A DNA stretch of 64,000 nucleotides from Bacteroidales bacterium UBA7569 (GTDB lineage Bacteria; Bacteroidota; Bacteroidia; Bacteroidales; Paludibacteraceae): NCBI GenBank assembly GCA_002477945.1, contig DLLF01000006.1:40455-104454 (forward strand), given 5' to 3'. Positions 41,641-48,769 of this stretch are shown here, piece by piece. The notes beneath the pieces were generated by a model. It did not search any database, was not told the origin of the DNA, and worked only from the letters and a program-made list of their open reading frames with translations. Position numbers and translations under genes: made by a program. Position 1 is the stretch's first letter; each line of letters starts with the position of its first letter.

Positions 41641-42199
41641 GTCGCCCGATTCTCTCTGTCCACCATACCCACAGCATGAAAAGCATAAAGTAAAACAGAT
41701 ATTTGAAGATGTAGGAGTGGAAGAGTTCAAACAACTCGTGATGGTGTTCCATCACCATGGCGATGGCTGTCACACGGAGCAGGTTGAATAGGTATATACA
41801 AACAAACCCTAATGGAATAAACCATAATTTCCTCTTCCAATCTCCTCGTGCCGTCAGCATAATAACGAGCCAGATGAAACTCTGTTTCAGTCCCGTGCAA
41901 CTCCACACTATAATCACGGCATACCCTGTGTCGAACCGTAGAGTATAGGGCTCTATGTAGTGTATGGTGTCCTTGCTCAGATGAATCAGTTGATATGCCA
42001 CGGAGGCTATATGTGCCGACAATACGTCAAAAGGCTTGGAAATATCCATTCCGAACCAAAAAACGGGACCTCCGTGTTCATCGGCTATAACGGTGAATTT
42101 CCAGAAGAAATGGGCGCATAGCAAGGCAACAACAAAAAGAATAACATCTTTGTATGGGGCTGTTGCCTCTCCAATCTTATGTTTCTTTTCCTCACTCAT
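41609..42199 (-). CDS. Exosortase/archaeosortase-family membrane protein
   Basis: 196 residues from the ATG at 42199 (MSEEKKHKIG); a start 21 bases earlier is possible. It is an integral membrane protein with about five to six helices. The exosortase catalytic residues are in their usual contexts: Cys in VIIVWSCTGLKQSF, Arg in LFNLLRVTAIAMV and His in LFHSYIFKYLF. Exosortases recognise C-terminal sorting signals (PEP-CTERM and relatives) and process exported proteins. No obvious substrate is seen in this window. The gene overlaps the tsaD stop by 8 bases and runs tail to tail into the nuclease gene with a 32-base overlap. Confidence 0.85.
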   Translation of the reverse strand: MSEEKKHKIGEATAPYKDVILFVVALLCAHFFWKFTVIADEHGGPVFWFGMDISKPFDVLSAHIASVAYQLIHLSKDTIHYIEPYTLRFDTGYAVIIVWSCTGLKQSFIWLVIMLTARGDWKRKLWFIPLGFVCIYLFNLLRVTAIAMVMEHHHELFELFHSYIFKYLFYFMLFMLWVWWTERIGRPKSTPLETDN

Positions 42200-43223
42200 T
42201 CTGTATCGTAGTGCGGGCAAAAGGAACGGCGTCTATCGGGCAGAACTCCCCTGCCAGATACTTGTAATATCCTGCCTGGGCAATCATGGCGGCATTGTCT
42301 GTCGTGTAGGAGAAGGGCGGAATAAACACTTCCCGATGATAACGCTTTCCATAATCAATGAAGGCTTGTCGCAAACCGCTGTTTGCACTCACACCGCCTG
42401 CCACAGCCACCTGTTTCATATCTAAGTCTTTGGCTGCCAATCGTAGTTTCTTCATCAGAATATCTATCACTGTCTTTTGCAGACTGGCACACAGGTCATT
42501 CTTCCTCTCCTCTATGAATTGCGGGTTCTCGGCAAGTCGGTCACGCAGGAAATATAAGAACGAAGTCTTCAATCCCGAAAAACTGTAGTCATAACCTGCA
42601 ATCTGGGGTTTGGCAAATTGAAATGCATCGGCATTTCCCTCTTTCGCCAACTTGTCTATCCATGGACCGCCTGGATAGGGCAGACCCATCACCTTGGCGC
42701 ATTTGTCAAAAGCCTCACCTGCCGCATCGTCAATGGTCTGCCCTACGATCTCCATGTCGTTAAAGGCTTTCACTACAATAATCTGGCTGTTGCCGCCGCT
42801 CACCAGAAGGCACAGAAACGGATAACTCGGATGATGCTCGTCTTCTTTCCCTTCGCTCACAAAGTGAGCCATCACGTGTCCTTGCAGGTGGTTGACATCC
42901 ACCAACGGGATACCAAGACTGATTGCTAAACCTTTGGCAAAACTGGTTCCTACAAGCAAACTGCCCAGCAGACCGGGACCTCTTGTGAAGGCAATGGCAC
43001 TCAGATCCTCTTTCTGTACACCGGCACGCTTCAGTGCTGTGTCCACCACGGGTACAATGTTCTGTTGGTGTGCGCGGCTGGCCAACTCGGGGACAACGCC
43101 TCCGTATTCTTCATGGACACGCTGGCTGGCTGTCACGTTCGATAACAGTATCCCGTCCTGCAATACGGCGGCACTTGTGTCGTCGCACGATGACTCTATG
43201 GCTAAAATCGTAGTTTTCTTCAT
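42192..43223 (-). CDS. tsaD: tRNA N6-threonylcarbamoyladenosine transferase TsaD
   Basis: 343 residues from the ATG at 43223 (MKKTTILAIESSCDDTSAAV); an upstream in-frame start is not supported by homology. It transfers the threonylcarbamoyl group to A37 of ANN-reading tRNAs. The ASKHA fold motifs are present, and the metal-binding histidines are H112 and H116 in NHLQGHVMAH. Further landmarks are CLLVSGGNSQI, DDAAGEAFDK, GLKTSFLYFL, VAGGVSANSGLR and TDNAAMIAQAG. It has its own minus-strand promoter and is followed by the exosortase gene. Confidence 0.97.
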   Translation of the reverse strand: MKKTTILAIESSCDDTSAAVLQDGILLSNVTASQRVHEEYGGVVPELASRAHQQNIVPVVDTALKRAGVQKEDLSAIAFTRGPGLLGSLLVGTSFAKGLAISLGIPLVDVNHLQGHVMAHFVSEGKEDEHHPSYPFLCLLVSGGNSQIIVVKAFNDMEIVGQTIDDAAGEAFDKCAKVMGLPYPGGPWIDKLAKEGNADAFQFAKPQIAGYDYSFSGLKTSFLYFLRDRLAENPQFIEERKNDLCASLQKTVIDILMKKLRLAAKDLDMKQVAVAGGVSANSGLRQAFIDYGKRYHREVFIPPFSYTTDNAAMIAQAGYYKYLAGEFCPIDAVPFARTTIQNE

Positions 43224-43257
43224 CTTGGTTTCTCTTTGCTTGTCCGCTATCATGCCG

Positions 43258-43289
43258 CAAAGATAGCATTTTTATACCAATGTGGCAAT
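43258..43289 (-). promoter_or_regulatory. Promoter of tsaD
   Basis: On the minus strand ATTG (complement of 43286-43289), a 20-base spacer and TATCTTTG (complement of 43258-43265). Confidence 0.75.
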
Positions 43290-43350
43290 TGGAATAGTCT
43301 GTCGTATTATCAATGAATGTAGGAAAAATTCTGTAATCATATCTGTGAAA

Positions 43351-43381
43351 TTTGGTAAAGAATAGATTTTTATTATCTTTG
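43351..43381 (+). promoter_or_regulatory. Promoter of the cysteine peptidase lipoprotein operon
   Basis: TTTG at 43351-43354, a 19-base spacer and TATCTTTG at 43374-43381; the start codon is 28 bases downstream. Confidence 0.8.
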
Positions 43382-43408
43382 CGCTCAAAATATAACACCT
43401 TGAAGGTT

Positions 43409-45010
43409 ATGAGAAAAGACCTGTTATCATTTGCCTTGTTAATGTGTCTTGCAACGACCTTTGTTGGTTGCAACGATACGATAGAAACAGCAGAAGAATG
43501 TCCGCAACAGCCGAAACGGTACATCAGGAACCTTTCTACAAAAGAGTACCTGGCATCATTACCGACCCTGTCCGTTAAAGAATTGGATGCATTGTCTGCA
43601 GATTCAACCGTGTTGAATTTCCGTACGGCTCGGCAGTATGCGTACACAGAGTTGTTTTCATGTTTGCATTTGTTTCTGAATGAGAGACGGCAAACTACAG
43701 TAAAACAACAGATAGAACATGGTGAATATCCGCAAATATCACTTACCATGGGAGATTTGCCTGTCGTAGTGTATGACTATGATAATCGCCCCTACTATTA
43801 TGAATTCCCGGTGCTGTTTAATGATACTGTGGTAAGAACCATTACAGTTTGTGCGCAGCCGATTGATGATGAGGTGATCGATTTTATATTTCATCCATTG
43901 CAATATACCTCCTTGAGTAGAACATACAAAAGATATGTGGGCGAATATCCGAATGTGTACTATGGAGATGGTACGCAAACACTTTATATGCAGGGGCAGA
44001 GTGAAAATGGAGCCTTTTGTTTGCAGCCCATAGAGAAAGACTCCTTGATAAGTTTGATTCCGGATAAGCAACTCGCACAATGTCTCTCCCAAATGCAGTA
44101 TGAAGACGTCGAATTGTTGGATGCCAATCTGAGAGATGGAGGGCATGAAATTTCGGATGTGGACGTTGGCATATTTGATGCCTGCCAAAGTGTCAAAGAC
44201 TTTCCGTCTGAGATCCATAACTTTATGCAGGCATCTTATTCCCTACCGCAGATAATTAGTGCTTATCCTCCTGTTACTCTCAAAGATACCTTTGTATTAA
44301 CCTATGAACAATTCAAGATGATTTATGATAACTTGCACCGGATACAAACTACACGCAGGTTTTCTTTGCCGCAATACAATAGAGCCCCGCTCATTATGAC
44401 TTTTTGGTGGGGAGCATGTGGCCCCTCTGCTATGGCATGGCTATATAGAGGTATATTCGATTCCTACAAGGGTAAGTATCTTCCGCTCTTTGAACAAGTT
44501 GGAGCATCTTATGTCATAGATTACGAAAAAGAATTCTATCGTAATGAGCAGAATTATGCTTATTATAGTTTTACCTATAAATTCCCCTTCCCGAAAATTC
44601 CATATTCTTTATATCCGAGAGTAAAAGAACGTAGTGAAAAATGGGATAATGGTTTGTATTATGTCTGGTTCAAAAGGACAATCCCTAACAAAGGAGGAAA
44701 TGCTTTGTTTCCTGTAGGTATGAACAAGGGAATGAAAGAGGCGACAAAAAATAAATACTGCACGGAACTCACAACGCATCCTTTCCGTGAATTGGAAAGC
44801 AACCTGTACCCGTTGGCAATTGCAGGGCAGCAACATATTTTTGCGGCTATCGGAACGGGATATACAAAGAAGGGAAAGGACCTGTATAAAAACAAGTATT
44901 TCCTGATATATGACAATGGCTATTGGTCTGAAGAATTTAACCACTATCCTTTTTGGAGAAAGTATAAACCTATGAATCTCCATTATGTTGTTAAACCTGC
45001 AAATCGTTAA
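43409..45010 (+). CDS. Lipoprotein with a C39-like (papain-fold) cysteine peptidase domain
   Basis: 533 residues from the ATG at 43409, which gives the lipoprotein signal MRKDLLSFALLMCLATTFVG followed by Cys21. A longer in-frame start would lie upstream of the promoter's transcript start. The N-terminal 300 residues are unassigned. The C-terminal part shows MTFWWGACGPSAMAWLYRG with Cys337 in the CGPSA context of C39-like papain-fold peptidases. His476 lies in AGQQHIFAAIGTGY and an Asp/Asn in FLIYDNGYW completes a plausible triad. It is anchored at the outer membrane or periplasm. The next gene, 3 bases on, encodes a lipoprotein that could be an inhibitor or partner. Target unknown. Confidence 0.7.
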   Translation: MRKDLLSFALLMCLATTFVGCNDTIETAEECPQQPKRYIRNLSTKEYLASLPTLSVKELDALSADSTVLNFRTARQYAYTELFSCLHLFLNERRQTTVKQQIEHGEYPQISLTMGDLPVVVYDYDNRPYYYEFPVLFNDTVVRTITVCAQPIDDEVIDFIFHPLQYTSLSRTYKRYVGEYPNVYYGDGTQTLYMQGQSENGAFCLQPIEKDSLISLIPDKQLAQCLSQMQYEDVELLDANLRDGGHEISDVDVGIFDACQSVKDFPSEIHNFMQASYSLPQIISAYPPVTLKDTFVLTYEQFKMIYDNLHRIQTTRRFSLPQYNRAPLIMTFWWGACGPSAMAWLYRGIFDSYKGKYLPLFEQVGASYVIDYEKEFYRNEQNYAYYSFTYKFPFPKIPYSLYPRVKERSEKWDNGLYYVWFKRTIPNKGGNALFPVGMNKGMKEATKNKYCTELTTHPFRELESNLYPLAIAGQQHIFAAIGTGYTKKGKDLYKNKYFLIYDNGYWSEEFNHYPFWRKYKPMNLHYVVKPANR

Positions 45011-45013
45011 GTC

Positions 45014-45607
45014 ATGAAAAGAATTTTCTATTTACTATCGGTTGCCTTGTTTTGTGCTGCTTGTGGAGAACCGCATATTGGGGCTCTGTCGGAAGATATT
45101 CATTTATATGGAGAAAATGTGGAGATTAAGGTGTCTGTATTAACCTTTGATAAATTTTTGCGACCTTATAGCAAGGGCAAAATGGCATATAAAACGCAAA
45201 CTGTAACAGAACTTTTAGATGGATCCGTTCATAATTTTATGCGTCATAGTATGTTCTTTGAAGAAGATTCTGCAGAATGTGTTGAAAAAGGAACTTTTCA
45301 CATTTACACGGGTAGCACGAATGACACCATTTATTCTGTCGGATTGGCATATCCATGTATCCAGGCAATGAAAGGATTCTCGGTCTATGTAAATGACGAA
45401 CCCTTTGAGTGTAAAGCAGGCAACACGGTTACAATTGACGGAAAAGTATATACCGTCAAAGATATTCTGCGTATAGCAAGCCGGCAGAATACAGGTATCT
45501 ATATGCTGACAGGAAAAACTTCCTATGAATTGTTAGGAGAGCAAACTGTACTCAATCTTGGCTTGCAACCTCACAATGTACAGAAGATTGCAATCCCTTC
45601 GGATTAA
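45014..45607 (+). CDS. Small lipoprotein, partner of the cysteine peptidase lipoprotein
   Basis: 197 residues. The lipoprotein signal is MKRIFYLLSVALFCAAC. The mature part is beta-rich with a cystine-compatible pair (AECVEKGTFHI; AYPCIQAMKGF) and ends HNVQKIAIPSD. I recognise no family. It starts 3 bases after the peptidase stop and shares its terminator, so the two are made together. In secreted cysteine peptidase pairs the small partner is often an inhibitor; here that is only a suggestion. Confidence 0.7.
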   Translation: MKRIFYLLSVALFCAACGEPHIGALSEDIHLYGENVEIKVSVLTFDKFLRPYSKGKMAYKTQTVTELLDGSVHNFMRHSMFFEEDSAECVEKGTFHIYTGSTNDTIYSVGLAYPCIQAMKGFSVYVNDEPFECKAGNTVTIDGKVYTVKDILRIASRQNTGIYMLTGKTSYELLGEQTVLNLGLQPHNVQKIAIPSD

Positions 45608-45737
45608 GAAAACTTATCTCTCAATAAATGTGGGTGTTTTATAAGATACTTTCTTTTCCCAAAAACTTAAGGTGGTGGTAGTGAAACAGAAATCGTCTGT
45701 TATTCTGCCGTTTGGAACTTTGCAGAACATCGCCTTG

Positions 45738-45780
45738 AAGAACAGGAAACGTTTACAACGATTTCCTGTTCTTTGCTTTT
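45738..45780 (+). terminator. Terminator after the lipoprotein pair
   Basis: AAGAACAGGAAA pairs perfectly with TTTCCTGTTCTT, followed by a T-rich stretch (TTTGCTTTT). Confidence 0.8.
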
Positions 45781-45819
45781 AGTGTAATATGATTCTTTGG
45801 AACTCATAGCGACCACTTA

Positions 45820-45855
45820 CGACCCCTCAAGCCGACCTCAAGCACCCCTCATCGG
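45820..45855 (+). repeat. Dispersed intergenic repeat, family B
   Basis: CGACCCCTCAAGCCGACCTC, then AAGCACCCCTCATCGG. This is the copy closest to a consensus. Confidence 0.75.
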
Positions 45856-45904
45856 GAGATTGAGAACAAATAAACTGAATTATCGAACGTCTATAATGAT
45901 TTCC

Positions 45905-45935
45905 CTGTTAGTCTCATTAGTCCCGTCCGTCTTAT
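45905..45935 (+). repeat. Dispersed intergenic repeat, family C
   Basis: GTTAGTCTCATTAGTCCCGT, then CCGTCTTATTTCC. Confidence 0.5.
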
Positions 45936-45947
45936 TTCCTTACAGCC

Positions 45948-45976
45948 AAATGTCTTTGGAGGGGTAGGACAGGGCT
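45948..45976 (+). repeat. Decayed family A repeat
   Basis: TCTTTGGAGGGGTAGGACAG keeps the right half of the hairpin only. Confidence 0.45.
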
Positions 45977-46064
45977 CCGTTTGGTCATACAAAAGAAAAG
46001 AAGGGTATATGGAATTGTATCTCTTGCAGTTTTGGTGCGGTTGTTCTGGGGTCTCTCCCATCGG

Positions 46065-46096
46065 CTTGTAAGGTTTTCGGAAAAATACTACTTTTG
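46065..46096 (+). promoter_or_regulatory. Promoter of the DUF5063 operon
   Basis: CTTG at 46065-46068, a 20-base spacer and TACTTTTG at 46089-46096. Confidence 0.7.
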
Positions 46097-46151
46097 CACC
46101 GGTTGCAGAACGTGTCTGCACCACCACTTTGTTAAAGCAAAAACGTAGAAT

Positions 46152-46706
46152 ATGAACAACGGTTTGAAGAATATCATATACAGCAGTGGCGCACTCGATT
46201 TTGTGCAGGTAGCCGCTCAAACCTGTCTCCTCTTGGAACATTCGGCGGAAGAAGAACAATTCGGTTTCGTGGAAAAATTGTGCCGTCTTCTTCCATTGCT
46301 GTACCTTAAGGCACATCTTCTTCCTTTGCCCGAGCAGCAAGCCGATGAATACTTGCAAGACTTCGTTACGGAAGAAGACTACAACTTTGTGGCAAACGGA
46401 GTCAAAGAACAACTCGGAACCGACGACTCCTATCTCGAAGTCTTTGTCGAGGATATGCGCTATTCCGACGAACCGCTTACGGCATACATATCCGAGAATA
46501 TAGCCGATATTTATCAGGAGTTGAAGAACTTGGCAGCCAATTATAAGACGGAGAATGAAACCGTGATGAACGATGCACTTTTGGCATGTTTGGAAGGTTT
46601 TCGCGAACATTGGGGACTGAAACTATTGAACGCAATGCGGGCTTTGCACGTGCTATGGTTGGATTATGGGTCAAAACAGCAGGATGATGCAGATAGCCGC
46701 AACTGA
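46152..46706 (+). CDS. DUF5063 domain-containing protein
   Basis: 184 residues, all-helical and acidic, no signal peptide. Segments such as DFVQVAAQTCLLLEHSAEEE, KLCRLLPLLYLKAHLLPLPE, VEDMRYSDEPLTAYISENIA, DIYQELKNLAANYKTENET and CLEGFREHWGLKLLNAMRAL match the DUF5063 family, which is common in Bacteroidota and not characterised. Its stop lies one base before the start of a 3'-5' exonuclease gene, a pairing often kept in this group, so the two may act together. Confidence 0.85.
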   Translation: MNNGLKNIIYSSGALDFVQVAAQTCLLLEHSAEEEQFGFVEKLCRLLPLLYLKAHLLPLPEQQADEYLQDFVTEEDYNFVANGVKEQLGTDDSYLEVFVEDMRYSDEPLTAYISENIADIYQELKNLAANYKTENETVMNDALLACLEGFREHWGLKLLNAMRALHVLWLDYGSKQQDDADSRN

Positions 46707-46707
46707 T

Positions 46708-47415
46708 ATGAAAAAAACGAATCATTTCCAATCGCGTATATCCAAAGAAGATGTCAATGCTTTGCCGTTGGCGGCTTTTAAGGGACGTGTACTGGTCGTG
46801 AACAATGCAGCCGGCGCAGAAGATGCATTGGACTACTTGGAACAGCAGGAACTCGTTGGGGTGGATACGGAGACACGTCCGGCTTTCAATCGTGGCGAGC
46901 GCCATCCTACGGCACTTCTTCAGATAGCCACGCGCGAGCGATGTTACCTTTTCCAACTTCTTCAAGTCGGTTTCACGCCTCGGATGGCGGCACTCTTTGC
47001 CAATCCCGACATCTGCAAAGTGGGGCTTGCGTTCAAGGACGACTTGGCTGGGTTGAAACGGTTGTCACCGTTCGTACCGGGTAATTGCGTGGACTTGCAG
47101 CGTATTGTTCTTGCCTATGGAATCCTCGATCTCGGCTTGCAGAAAATGTTCGCGATCGTCTTTGGGCGGAGAATATCCAAGGCACAGCAACTCACCAATT
47201 GGGAACTGCCTGTTCTTTCACCCGAACAGGCGGCGTATGCCGCTACCGATGCGTGGGCGACACTGCTCATCTATCAGGAACTACAGAAAACAAAAAAACT
47301 GCCGAAGAAAGAATATACTGCCCTGCGGGAAGCCGATTTGCGCTTGCAGCAGCAACACCAGCAGGAAGTACAGGAACAACGTTTACTCGCTATCGCACAG
47401 AACAACCCGCAATGA
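46708..47415 (+). CDS. 3'-5' exonuclease of the DEDD (RNase D/WRN-like) family
   Basis: 235 residues from the ATG at 46708, just after the DUF5063 stop. Exo I is GVDTETRPAF with Asp and Glu, Exo II is KVGLAFKDDLAGLKRL with Asp, and Exo III is YAATDAWATLLIYQEL with Tyr and Asp four residues apart, so all DEDDy residues are present. The C-terminal tail (about 200-235) is Gln/Leu-rich and helical. There is no HRDC domain, unlike RNase D. The substrate (DNA or structured RNA) is not fixed by sequence. It overlaps the methyltransferase gene by 4 bases. Confidence 0.88.
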   Translation: MKKTNHFQSRISKEDVNALPLAAFKGRVLVVNNAAGAEDALDYLEQQELVGVDTETRPAFNRGERHPTALLQIATRERCYLFQLLQVGFTPRMAALFANPDICKVGLAFKDDLAGLKRLSPFVPGNCVDLQRIVLAYGILDLGLQKMFAIVFGRRISKAQQLTNWELPVLSPEQAAYAATDAWATLLIYQELQKTKKLPKKEYTALREADLRLQQQHQQEVQEQRLLAIAQNNPQ

Positions 47416-48587
47416 ATACTGTCTATCTCAAACCGCATAAAGAAGAATCGCTCCTCCGCTTTCACCCTTGGGTCTTCTCGGGGGCAATCGCACATATTGA
47501 TGGTCAGCCGCAGGAAGGCGAACTGGTATTGGTCAAGGACTCCTATGGACACAAAATGGGAGTCGGACACTTCCAAGTGGGCAGCATTGCTGTACGTATC
47601 TTGGAGTTTATGACCGACACGCTTCCCGAAAACTTCCTGGAGATCCGCTTGCGTCAGGCACTTGCTGGCCGTCAGTCGTTGGGACTCATTTCTCCTGCGA
47701 ACTCCACATTTCGTCTCGTACATGGGGAAGGCGATTTTCTTCCAGGCTTGGTCATTGATGTGTATAACGATACGGCGGTGCTGCAGGCACACTCGGTCGG
47801 TATGCACCTGTGGCGGAAAGAAATAGCCCGAACGGTGGTGAATATACTGCCGTCAGTCCGCAACGTGTACTACAAGTCGGAAGGAACCCTTCCTTTCAAA
47901 GCGGACTTGCAGGAACGCGAAGACGGTTATCTCATTGGCGGGGTCTCATCGTGTGAGGCTATGGAGAATGGCTTGATATTTGGTATTGATTGGCTCAAAG
48001 GGCAGAAAACGGGATTCTTTGTTGACCAACGCGAAAATCGTGCTTTGGTGGAGCGCTATGCAGCGGGAAAAGATGTCCTGAATATGTTCTGTTATACGGG
48101 AGGTTTTTCCGTCTATGCCATCAGGGGAGGTGCCAAACGAGTTCATTCGGTTGATAGTTCTTCGCTTGCCATTGAGCAGGTCAACCGCAATGTGCAACGC
48201 AATTTTCCCGACTGCAACCGGCACTCTTCCTTTGTGGAAGACGCCTTCAAGTATTTGGACACTGCTCCTGATACCTACGATCTCATTATTCTCGACCCTC
48301 CTGCTTTTGCCAAACATCGGGGGGCTGTCCGCAATGCCTTGCAAGGCTATAAGCGTCTCAACGCAAAAGCCATCGAACGTATTCGCAAAGGTGGTTTGTT
48401 GTTCACTTTCTCTTGTTCGCAAGTCGTTGATAAGGAAATGTTCCGTCTTGCCGTCTTCAGCGCGGCTGCAATGACGGGGCGTCGTGTCCGTATCTTGCAC
48501 CAACTTACCCAACCGCAAGACCACCCCGTCAATATCTACCATCCCGAAGGTGAATATCTCAAAGGACTTGTCCTGTATGTAGAGTGA
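47412..48587 (+). CDS. RlmI-like 23S rRNA cytosine methyltransferase (class I SAM)
   Basis: 391 residues from the ATG at 47412, which overlaps the previous stop as ATGA. The N-terminal PUA domain (about 1-75; YLKPHKEESLLRFHPWVFSG, GELVLVKDSYG) and an EEHEE-type linker domain (about 80-180) are followed by a Rossmann methyltransferase: VLNMFCYTGGFSVYAIRGGA (SAM motif I), HSVDSSSLAIEQVNRN, then YDLIILDPPAFAKH (motif IV) and LLFTFSCSQVVD, the motif VI region with the catalytic Cys. RlmI makes m5C in 23S rRNA; the exact site here is inferred from family only. Confidence 0.9.
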   Translation: MNTVYLKPHKEESLLRFHPWVFSGAIAHIDGQPQEGELVLVKDSYGHKMGVGHFQVGSIAVRILEFMTDTLPENFLEIRLRQALAGRQSLGLISPANSTFRLVHGEGDFLPGLVIDVYNDTAVLQAHSVGMHLWRKEIARTVVNILPSVRNVYYKSEGTLPFKADLQEREDGYLIGGVSSCEAMENGLIFGIDWLKGQKTGFFVDQRENRALVERYAAGKDVLNMFCYTGGFSVYAIRGGAKRVHSVDSSSLAIEQVNRNVQRNFPDCNRHSSFVEDAFKYLDTAPDTYDLIILDPPAFAKHRGAVRNALQGYKRLNAKAIERIRKGGLLFTFSCSQVVDKEMFRLAVFSAAAMTGRRVRILHQLTQPQDHPVNIYHPEGEYLKGLVLYVE

Positions 48588-48655
48588 AATCTTATATATG
48601 TAGAGACTGGTTGGTATCTTCGCTTGGGTCTCTGCATGATTTCATCTGGCGAAAA

Positions 48656-48688
48656 TTTGGAACGATTGGGGATTGTTTCTTATCTTTG
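48656..48688 (+). promoter_or_regulatory. Promoter of the parvulin-gldG operon
   Basis: TTTG at 48656-48659, a 21-base spacer and TATCTTTG at 48681-48688. Confidence 0.7.
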
Positions 48689-48769
48689 CAATTTGATTAC
48701 GGGAGTGTGTCCGTATGTTGCAAGATACATTCCGTTGTCACTATGATAGAAATAAATTTACATACTGAT

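Larger units (their letters stand above)
45781..46064. other. Intergenic region with dispersed repeats
   Basis: Family B (45820-45855), family C (45905-45935) and a decayed family A (45948-45976) in this order; otherwise nothing recognised. Confidence 0.6.
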
